This document shows, in pieces, positions 55,787-64,000 of a stretch of 64,000 nt of DNA (positions within the stretch are counted from its first letter, which is position 1; each line of letters opens with the position of its first letter). Where the stretch lies: NCBI GenBank assembly GCA_022457155.1, contig JAJGOT010000171.1, positions 992,501 through 1,056,500 on the forward strand. The letters are read 5' to 3'. The notes beneath the pieces were generated by a model, which saw nothing but the letters and a program-made list of their open reading frames with translations, was not told where the DNA came from and made no database searches. Source of the DNA: Cladopsammia gracilis (Eukaryota; Cnidaria; Anthozoa; Scleractinia; Dendrophylliidae). The position numbers were made by a program, and so were the translations under genes.

Positions 55787-58700
55787 ATGGTATTGTTGAA
55801 AGAGTTGAGATCGTTCGCAAGATCATTCGGGTTGCGCGGATGGTCCCGATTGAAAAAAGCTGATTTGATTTTGTTTTTGGTTGACAATCTTTGGACGGGA
55901 GGAGGAAGATGGGATCAACCAAAAATGAACAAAGCAGCTCGTTTGAGAATTCGGAAAAACAAAAAAGTCAACCCCCTGGATGTTGAAAATGAACAAATTG
56001 ATGTCCCTATTCTAGTTCCAGAACGAAGAACAATTCCTCCCAAAGAAATTCCTTCAGTCATTCAACAACAAAAAGAAACGATTTCTGACTGGTTGAATTG
56101 GCTGGAAAATGCTCAGATTGTGAAGCAGCCGGATCCTGAGATTGAAGACTTGAGAAGACGACTTGAAAGTTTGCGAACTATAGAAAGAGCTTCTGCCTTC
56201 AATGGATTTGCGAAAGAAATGGTAATCCCAGGAATTCCAGGAGAACTCCCCAGAGAGTTTTTCGATCGTGTGAAAGTTCAAGTGGTCCATTTGCTTCGAC
56301 GAAATGATTTGACCAAAGCCAGGTTGATTTTGACTTGTTTGATAGCACGAACTGTATTGGCAACTGGAGAAGAGATTGAGGAAGAAGCAAACTTTCACTC
56401 TCGAGTGATGGCAAATCTTGAAGGTACAGATAAGTGGGGAATGTATGATGCGATGGTTGATAGAGTAATGGAGAACATGGCGACTTTCCAAATGAGAGGC
56501 TCTAACTGGGTATTTGTGAGAGTGCGAGAGTTAGTCATTCCCTTTGCAACATTTCAACCGCTGCATGGGAGTTCATGGATGAAGCTTCCAGCAGGATTGA
56601 AGAATAAGAAAGCTGTGGTGAACATGAAGAATGAGGACGAGATGTGTTTCAAGTGGTGTGTGACACGAGCTATCAATCCAGTTGCGAAAAATGCAGAAAG
56701 AATCTCAATCGAATTGAGAGAACAAAGCAGAGAGTTGGATTGGAATGGTTTGTCATTCCCAACACCTTTGAGTGACATTGGGAAGTTTGAAAGAAGAAAT
56801 TTGGGATTGGCAGTGAATGTGTTTGGGTATGATGGTGGAACTGTCTTTCCTTTGAGAATTTCTGAGAAAGAAGGACAAATGATCGACTTGTTGTGGTTGA
56901 AGGATGAAAAGGAGAAAACGCATTTCTGTTGGATAAAGAACCTCAGTCGACTTCTCTCAAATCATGAAAAAGCACTTGTGTTTTGCCGAAGGTGTTTGAA
57001 CCACTTTCCCGATAATGATAAGTTGAAACGGCATGAAGAGTCTTGTTCCCAGTTTGAAGCAGTGAAGATTGCCATGCCAGCAGAAGGGAGTGTTGTGCAG
57101 TTCAAAAACTACCACAGAAAGATGAAATTTCCATTTGTGATATACGCTGATTTTGAAGCGAGACAACTTCCAATTTCTTCTGTTCAACCGACAGTTGAGA
57201 ACTCATTCACTGAAAAGTTTCAAAAACACGTGGCTTGTTCATTTGCGTTTCATTTAGTGTCAGACTTTGTGAAGAGAGATCCTGTCTTGTTCCGAGCAGA
57301 TAGTGATGAAGAGGATGTTGGGAAGAAGTTTGTTGAGGAATTGAGTCGGTTTGTGTTGGGTGTGCAAGAGGAGGTGAAATTCCCTAAGAGGATGGAATTT
57401 GGGAGAAAAGAGCAAAAACAGTTTGAGGAAGCCAGCTGCTGTTGGATATGTGAAAAAGAATTTGCAGTGGATGATAAACGAGTTCGAGACCACTGCCATT
57501 TCACTGGGAAATTCAGAGGAGCAGCTCATGAATCGTGCAATCTGAATTTCAAGAAACCAAAGTTCACCCCGGTAATTTTCCACAACTTGAAAGGATATGA
57601 CGCGCATCTCATTGTGAAGAGTTTGGGATTAAGTAAAGGGGATATCAGTTGCCTCCCAAATAATGAAGAGAAGTTCATTTCCTTCTCTAAGAAGTTAAAA
57701 ATTGGGGAAATAGAACAAGGGGGGCTTAAACCACCTAAAATAATTTGGCATGAAATTCGGTTCTTGGATTCAGCTGCATTCATGGCTGCTCCTTTGGGAA
57801 ACTTGGTGAAGAACTTGAGGGATGAAGACTTCATTGAAACGAAAAAGGTGTTTGGGGAGAAGTGGGAGTTGTTCAAACGGAAAGGAATCTTCCCATATGA
57901 GTGGTTAGATACAACAGAGAAATTCAACGTGAAGGAACTCCCTTAAAAAGAGGCCTTCTATTCGACGTTGAATAATGAAGGGGTGAGTGATGAAGACTTG
58001 GAACATGCAAAACTGGTTTGGGACGAGATGGGAATGGATAACATGGGAGACTTCCATGATGCCTATCTGAAGGCGGATGTCACTCTGTTAGCGGATGTCT
58101 TTCAAGAGTTCAGAAAGGTTTGCCGGACTCATTATAACTTGGATCCAGCTTGGTTCTTCACTTCACCCGGTTTAGCATGGGATGCTGCTTTGAAGGAAAG
58201 TGAAGTTGAATTGGAACTATTGACAGACCCAGAGATACTTTTGTTTTTCGAGAGAGGAATTCGAGGAGTTTCAACTATCTTCCACAGGAGAGCAAAGGCA
58301 AACAACAAGTTCATGGGTGATGACTTTGATGAAAGTCAGCCATCAAAGTATCTGGTTTATTGGGACGCGAATGGACTATATGCATGGGCCATGTCAAATC
58401 CATTGCCGGTTGGGAGCTTCCAGTGGATGAATGAAGATGAATTGGAAAGATGGGGTGATGAAAGCTGCGTCTTGGAAGTGGATGTCGATATTCCCAAAGA
58501 GTTGCATGACCATTTCAATGACTTTCCACCGCTTCCAGAACGACTGATGATGGGAAAGGTGGAGAAGCTGATTCCCAACTTGAGAAACAAGCGGAAAATG
58601 ATTGTACATCTGTGACACAGGTTGTTTCCACATAACTTTATTTCAGTATACAGAAAAGACCTAATGAAAAATTACATAAATTAACCTTCAGAAACTAAAT

Positions 58701-60582
58701 GAAAATACACACGAGGTTTGATATACAAAGCATATGTAGCTGACCTAAACTAGAAACAGGAGACATGAAGGCTGCTCTGAATCCGATACTAGGCTAAAGA
58801 CAACAAAATGCTACAGCTCAAAAGCCTTCGTATTGTCATGAAGACACTGAACAAATTCTAAATAAACCTAAATAACAATGAAAGTAATCCTTAATCAACC
58901 GAGCGACAAAAACAACAAAATATGCTCACCCTGGCGGCCAATCATTCAGGAAAGCTAAAAAAGATATAAACCGTGTGAGCTAAATGAAAATTACAGGCTA
59001 GTTGAAGCCATAACGATGAAAGAAAATAATAACTGAAGCAAATAGTGCACACTCGTGACACGAGGTCACGGCCACAGAGAAATAGAAAACGACGTGCAAT
59101 TCTACCAAAAATGCTAAATATCTCCAATAAACTTGAGCTCCGAAAGGAATAATAAGTAAACTAAACGATTCTGTAAAGATTAAGAAACGATGGGCAAAAC
59201 TTACCGATGCAAAAAGCGAGATAAATCAGACAAATCAACCGAATGCTTGAAAGATCATGCAGACACGCCACCTCGTCGCCTTATGCGCATGCGTGGCCTT
59301 GTGGGCCACAGGGTGCCCATGTGTGCGTAAACTACGCCCTGTCACACATCGACGACTGCTGAAACAAGCTTTGGAGTTGGGATGTGAATTGAAGAAAGTT
59401 AGAAGGGGAGTGAAGTTCAGGGAAGACTGCTGGTTGAAGTCATTCATTGACAAGAATGTGATCCTGCGACAACAATCCAAGAATGCATTTGAGAAAGATT
59501 TCTTCAAGTTGTTGAACAATGCAGTCTTTGGGAAAACTATGGAGAACATCAGGAAAAGGAAAGATGTGCGACTGGTGTGCCAGGGAAAGAAATTCTGCAA
59601 GTTGGTGGCTAAACCAAACTTTGAGCATTTCACCATCTTTGGTGAAAATCTTGTGGGAGTTCATATGAAACGGACTAAGATGACATTTGACAAGCCAGTA
59701 CATGTAGGGCAAGCGATACTGGATGTCTCGAAGAGTTTGATGTATGACTTCCATTATGGTTATGTGAAGAAAAAATGGGAAAAGGCTCAATTGTGTTTCA
59801 CCGATACGGATTCGCTGCTATATGAGATTGAGACTGATGACTTGTTTGTGGACATTGGAAAAGATGTACCAAAGCACTTTGACACGTCAGAGTTTGCTGA
59901 AACGCATCCCAGAGTTGTTGACGGAACGATAACGCAAATGAATAAGAAAGTATTGGGTTTGATGAAAGATGAAGCTTGTGGAGGAGTGATTGAAGAGTTT
60001 GTGGGACTGAGAGCAAAGTGCTATTCCTTCAAAGTGCATGGTGGGGGTGGGACAAAGAAATGTAAGGGAGTGAAGAAACGAGTTGTGAAAAAGCGAATCA
60101 CTCATGAAGACTATGTTGACTGCTTGGAAACGAAGAACCCACAGATGAGGGTTATGAATTGTATCAGGAGTGAAAAGCATCAGATATTCACCCAGAAAAT
60201 TAACAAGACGGCCTTGAGTGATGATGACGACAAACGATATGTGAAAGAAGATGGAATTAGCACATGGGCTTGGGGGCACTGGAGACTTGGAGAAGAAGTG
60301 AGTGAAGCGCAGCCAAGCGAAAAAAATAAAGAAGTGCTCTCTAAAATGAATCAAAAAAGTGAGGACACCATAAAAGCTGAATGGCTTGAAAAGAAACGAA
60401 AGAAAGTTTGCAACTTCATAAAGCATAGAGAAGGATTGGGTGAATCTGTTGAGTTGTTGACCCTTGCAAGAAAGGTTCATGTCAAAAAAGATGTTTTGCG
60501 GAACGAGTTGAATGTGAAAGTATACATGAAAGGAAATATCAGATATGCAACCTTACCTTTAGGGAAGAATCTGTTGATTTGA
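55787..60582 (+). pseudogene. Protein-primed DNA polymerase B, broken by a stop and a solo LTR
   Basis: ATG 55787. SAP-like DNA-binding start (ELRSFARSFGLRGWSRLKKA); terminal-protein-like region; Cys/His cluster (FCRRCLNHFPDNDKLKRHEE); exonuclease motif I (VIYADFEAR) and motif II (FHNLKGYDAHL) with an intervening zinc site (CCWICEKEF..DHCHFTGKFRGA). An in-frame TAA is at 57944-57946. Polymerase motif A (YWDANGLYAWAM) comes just before the LTR at 58611-59346. Beyond it: motif B (LLNNAVFGKTMENIRKR), motif C (CFTDTDSLLYEI), KCYSFK. The stop codon lies within the right terminal repeat. The enzyme copies the linear genome from protein-primed ends. Confidence 0.92.
58611..59346 (-). mobile_element. 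Solo LTR inside the polymerase gene
   Basis: A 736-bp insertion with TGTGACA at one end and TGTCACA at the other, flanked by a 4-bp duplication CATC (58607-58610 and 59347-59350). TG..CA ends, short perfect inverted ends and an AATAAA on the minus strand (58637-58642) about 25 bp from its 3' end identify an LTR in minus orientation. No internal retroelement genes, so it is a solo LTR (or LTR-like element). It splits the polymerase between motifs A and B. The parent family is unknown. Confidence 0.75.
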
Positions 60583-60882
60583 GAAGAGTAGGAATGTGTT
60601 GAGCCAGTGGGGAATTTGATGTGAACGTATTTCTGCTTGAGGAAAGTGTGCATTGATTTGGGAGAGTTGGAATGTGTTGAGCCAGTGGGGAATTTGATGT
60701 GAACGTATTTCTGCTTGAGGAAAATGTGCATTGATTTGGGAGAGTTGAGTTGGTACATTGTTTTGGAAGAGTTGGAATGTGTTGAGTTTGTGGGTAATTT
60801 TTTGGGCGTGTTTATGCTTGATTGAGGGGAAGTTTTTGGGCGTATTTCTGCTGTGAGCCAGAACCGGCCTTTTCTATCTACT
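60577..60882 (-). repeat. Polinton right terminal inverted repeat
   Basis: 306 bp, the complement of 43791-44096. It ends TTCTATCTACT, then the target duplication GACCTT. It contains the same two 78-bp internal repeats. Confidence 0.95.
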
Positions 60883-60982
60883 GACCTTTCTTTCACTGTG
60901 TTATGGACAATGGCTTCCTGATTCATCAGGCTCTGGTCAATAGCACATTTCAATAGGAAGTCCTCAACATTGCTGGCGGTAT
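60883..60982 (-). pseudogene. HECT gene exon part on the far side of the Polinton
   Basis: The minus-strand sequence begins after a GATGCATTTCAG acceptor and reads EDFLLKCAIDQSLMNQEA, then VHNTVKERS at the target duplication. The frame continues without a stop into 43790-43690 (SEEVPPKSLEEALEQTLN). So the Polinton entered coding sequence of the HECT gene. Further upstream exons were not identified. Confidence 0.6.
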
Positions 60983-61121
60983 CTGAAATGCATCAACATA
61001 GAATCATTTTCAAATTTCAAATACCAGTTTTAATTAACATATCAGTTAAATTTCTCAAGTGCCTGGAAACTGAAAATGTATTTTCCTTCGGAGGTTCAGC
61101 GTGAGCATGCTATGCATGCCA

Positions 61122-61173
61122 GCTAACACATTGTGTTAGCGCCGTTAGCGCGTGGGGTCTCTTGAGACCCCAC
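61122..61173. repeat. Two adjacent perfect hairpins
   Basis: GCTAACACA-T-TGTGTTAGC at 61122-61140 and GTGGGGTCTC-TT-GAGACCCCAC at 61152-61173, close upstream of the tyrosine-recombinase retroelement. Confidence 0.85.
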
Positions 61174-61302
61174 TAAGGGATATAAGGAGGTTTTAGTATC
61201 AAGGTTGTCATCACGTGCATCACTACTCGTTCGGTTGTTTATCTGGACGGTGGCCTGGGCGTGGAACGGAGCGAAGCCTGATGTAGGGTTAGTTCTCGTG
61301 TC

Positions 61303-61947
61303 ATGAGGATTGTTCAGGTTGGGAGTATGAAGTTTGACCTTCATGAAATGGCTTCTGACATTTTCTCCTTTTGTTTTAACCATCACATTTGCCTGGAGAT
61401 TGAGTGGGTCCCACGCTCCTTGAATGAGAAGGCGGACTATTTGAGTAAGGTTATTGATTACGATGATTGGGAGGTTGCGCCTGAGATTTTCCGTTTATTG
61501 GACACTCGTTGGGGGCCCCACACCATAGACTGTTTTGCCACTTTTTACAACAACAAGGTTCCTAGATTTTATTCTAGGTTTTGGAATCCTGGCTCCTCCG
61601 GGGTGGATGCATTTTTTCAGGCATGGCAGAATGAAAACTGTTGGGTGGTACCCCCAGTCGTTCTCCTCTCTAAGGTGCTTAGGTTTATGTTCCTCTCCAA
61701 GGCTCAGGGTACATTAGTCTTGCCATATTGGCCTTCTTCCCCTTTTTGGCCCCTTTTGGTTAGGGAGTTTTGGGGTTTTGTGGTTGGTTACCAGTTTTTC
61801 AAAGGCACCTCGGCCCTACGGCAGGGGCGTAACACCAATTCCCTTTGGGCTCCCCGTCATGGAATGGCCATGTTGTTGCTGTTCGGCTTGTTTTTTAGTT
61901 ATTTTTGCCGGATGGCCTTGTTTGTTTGTTGCCGGATGGCTCTGTAG
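61303..61947 (+). pseudogene. DIRS/Ngaro-type RNase H C-terminal segment
   Basis: The frame encodes EIEWVPRSLNEKADYLSKVI, DDWEVAPEIFRLLDTRWGPH, DCFATFYNNKVPRFYSRFWN, GVDAFFQAW and LPYWPSSPFWPLL. This is the typical end of the pol protein in DIRS-like retroelements (RNase H followed by a conserved tail). The reverse transcriptase is missing, so it is 5' truncated near 61300. It is followed by a tyrosine recombinase, which fits the class. Confidence 0.75.
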
Positions 61948-62190
61948 TTTTTTCGCCCATGTTGGCCCCTGTTTTTTAGCCGGGTGGCTTTATCACGTCG
62001 GTTGACAGTTTTTTCTCGGCCGGTTTTAGGCCAATGTTGTTAGATTTTCTCTATATATGTCCAACCTTGCGTAGAGGTTGGTTTTTTCCATTTGTTTGTC
62101 TGTGCATGCTTCTGTTTGCAGATATCGATATTTTTTGCTTTCTCTTCCTTTTTACTATGTTTGTCTTTTTTCGTCTTTTTTCTTTCCCAG

Positions 62191-63176
62191 GATTTGTTGA
62201 AGGCTTCGTCCTGGGGCAAGGTACGCCAGACGCAGAGAGAAAGGATTGTACGACAGTTGTTATCGTCAAGGGCTAGCGCGACCGTGAAGAGTTATGTTTC
62301 TCATTATAGGGGTTTTCGTGCCTATTTAGAGTCAAAGGGTATTGCTCTTATCCTTCCATGCGATAGTTTGTTACTATTAGAATATTTTTCGTTTCTTCAC
62401 GACACTAAAAGTTCTTATGTGGTTCTCTCCTCGGTTTTTTCCGCCTTGAATTGGGTACATGATATTATTCCGCATCCTTCTCAGGGTAACCCAGTTGACA
62501 CCGCTATTTCACGCAATATTGTAGAGTCTAGTAAGCGCTTATTTATGAGACCTGTTTGTAAGAAAGACCGTGTTACGCCTGATATGATTTGTTCCATATG
62601 TTCCGCATTTGCTCAGAGGGATAGTAGTCTCAAGGATTTACGTTCAGCTTTACTGTTTGTTTTAGGTTTCTATGGTCTCTTTAGGTTAATGAATTGTTAG
62701 ATTTGCGCTTTTCGGACGTTTCTGTTCTGGACGACTACTTGGAGATTTTTGTGAAGTCTAGCAAAACCGATCAATACCGGGAGGGCAACAAGGTTTTTAT
62801 TTCCAAGACCGGGGGTGTTGCTTGTCCTCATGCCCTTTTTTGTCGTTTTCTTGCCTCCTCTGGTTTTGTTAGTAATACCACAGCTTACATCTTTAGCGCA
62901 GTAAGATTCTCTAAGAAACTTAATGGTTACGTACTATGTTTGAATAGGTTAAGTTATACGAGGGCTAGGGAATTGCTTAAGGAGGCCGTGTCAGCTATAG
63001 GCGCGGATTCCAAAGGTTATAGCACTCATAGTCTTAGGTCTGGCGGGCGACCTTTATTGCGAATAAGCTTTCTAGATCGGATTGCTCAGATAGGTTACTT
63101 ATGCTCCACGGTCGCTGGAAATCCGTTGAGGCGAAAAACATGTATGTTAAAGATTCTATCGAAAGCAGATTACTGT
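62191..63176 (+). pseudogene. Tyrosine recombinase (retroelement integrase)
   Basis: It starts after a strong acceptor (TTTCTTTCCCAG at 62190), suggesting the pol and recombinase parts are joined by splicing. N-terminal core-binding part: ATVKSYVSHYRGFRAYLESK. Catalytic domain: LGFYGLFRL (first Arg), DLRFSDV, FVKSSKTDQYREG (Lys region), STHSLRSGG (His and second Arg). In a shifted frame follow LHGRWKS and the Tyr in NMYVKDS. Frame changes near 62697 and 63050 break it. Such enzymes integrate DIRS/Ngaro elements without a target duplication. Confidence 0.75.
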
Positions 63177-63440
63177 TGACTAAACATGTTACCTCTTGTT
63201 AGGCTTGAGTTTTTTCTTTATTTCGCTTTGCGTTTTTTCTATATTGTGATAGGCTTTAATACATAATCGATAGTGTGTCTCCTTTTCTCAGGCAAGTGTT
63301 CGCACACTGCTCTGCCTTTACATTGTTGTGCCTTTTCCTTTTGTCTATTCTATGATTGTAAAATTTTCCTTTGAGATTGTTATTAAAATACCGTCGGGCA
63401 AGTGTTTGCACACTGCCTGCCTTTACGTTGTTGTAGCGTG

Positions 63441-64000
63441 TGTTTATGCTTCAGCGTTCTGTAGAAGGAAAATAATTTTCCTTCGTACGAGCTTGGCGAG
63501 GTAGAATGAAAAGGATATTTTATTACAAAGATCATGAAGCATTTGCTTAATGAGTTGCTGAAAAACTTTTCAAATAGTTTGGCACTCGACAGGAACAGAA
63601 AGAAGCAATTTTAAGCTTACTCAAAGTAAAGGTCATCACCATTCTTCGGAATGGTTTCAGAAATAGTTTAATTTACCAGTTGTTTTTGTATGTAAAACAG
63701 CACCAAACAGAAAACGATGTTGTAACTCTTGTAATGCTAGAACTTTCTGTCACCCTCAAGAAGCATAATGAAAGACCAAACTGAACAATTAAAGAGGCTA
63801 AACAAGAGGCTAAATTTCAGCTTGTTTACAGCTCAGCAGTAGACTTTCTCAAAACTTGACGTAAGCCAATTATGCGAGCAATTAATCTGTTTAGGGTGGG
63901 GGGTAGCACATCCTGCAGGCCCACTAAAATACTTGGCAATACTTCCCTTGTTTGTACATTCTTCTGAAGAACTGTTGTCGGTATCATCATCGCACCCATC
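63441..64000. other. No gene recognised; possible minus-strand exon at the right edge
   Basis: From the right edge to about 63840 the minus strand has an open acidic frame (DDDTDNSSSEECTNKGSIAK). It may be an exon of a gene outside the window. Too little to classify. Confidence 0.25.

Larger units (their letters stand above)
43791..60882 (+). mobile_element. Polinton/Maverick (adintovirus-like) element
   Basis: The element is 17,092 bp, with 306-bp terminal inverted repeats (43791-44096 and 60577-60882) starting AGTAGATAGAAAAGG, and 6-bp target duplications GACCTT (43785-43790 and 60883-60888). Size, AG start and 6-bp duplication are class hallmarks. So is the gene set: integrase, adenain-like protease, packaging ATPase, capsid proteins and protein-primed polymerase B. 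Polintons are large self-synthesising transposons related to adintoviruses. Many genes are broken and a solo LTR lies in the polymerase gene, so this copy is inactive as read. Confidence 0.97.
61290..63440 (+). mobile_element. 5'-truncated tyrosine-recombinase retrotransposon (DIRS/Ngaro-like)
   Basis: It combines an RNase H tail and a tyrosine recombinase. Downstream are two direct repeats of about 40 bp (63291-63330 and 63397-63436, GGCAAGTGTTYGCACACTGC). Such repeats downstream of the recombinase are a feature of split-direct-repeat elements. Boundaries are approximate. Confidence 0.65.

Overview
The window looks like an animal nuclear genome rich in mobile elements, most likely a cnidarian and probably an anthozoan such as a coral. 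The evidence is the combination of intron-containing genes, a Polinton/Maverick, a BEL/Pao retrotransposon, tyrosine-recombinase (DIRS/Ngaro-like) retroelements, L1/Tx1-like and CR1/L2-like LINEs, and several related SWIM-zinc-finger MULE transposase copies. No rRNA, tRNA or CRISPR was found. The species cannot be fixed from sequence alone.

Layout. (1) 1-5.5 kb is a nest of dead transposons. It holds a LINE 3' end, a MULE transposase copy (minus strand) split by a TTAA-target element and by a LINE fragment, and a minus-strand L1-like LINE carrying a MITE. (2) 6.5-13 kb is a multi-exon minus-strand gene derived from a MULE transposase. Splice sites and reading frame are preserved from exon to exon, so it may be a working or domesticated gene. 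(3) 13-23.5 kb is mostly non-coding, with MITEs. One 2.1 kb inverted-repeat element carries 21-bp arrays of the palindrome CCGTTCGAACGG. (4) 23.6-26.2 kb is a third, decayed MULE copy, followed by duplicated small exons and a hAT transposase tail. (5) 32.1-39.4 kb is a complete BEL/Pao retrotransposon: 414-bp LTRs, 5-bp target duplication CAAAA, and one polyprotein frame broken by two stop codons. (6) 42.4-61 kb is a HECT ubiquitin-ligase pseudogene (minus strand) split by a 17,092-bp Polinton. (7) 61.3-63.4 kb is a 5'-truncated tyrosine-recombinase retrotransposon.

The Polinton (43791-60882) has 306-bp terminal inverted repeats starting AG, differing at about three positions, and a 6-bp target duplication GACCTT. 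It encodes the virus-like set expected of this class: chromodomain integrase, DUF5679/phospholipase A2-like protein, adenain-type protease, small virion protein, double-jelly-roll major capsid protein, penton-like minor capsid protein, A32/FtsK-type packaging ATPase, fibre-like protein and protein-primed DNA polymerase B, plus several unknowns. A left block is transcribed leftward (integrase to the coiled-coil protein) and a right block mostly rightward (ATPase to polymerase). The two blocks diverge from a 36-bp gap. The copy is dead as read: integrase, PLA2 protein, major capsid and polymerase have stops or frameshifts, the protease lacks the usual catalytic His, and a 736-bp solo LTR sits in the polymerase gene.
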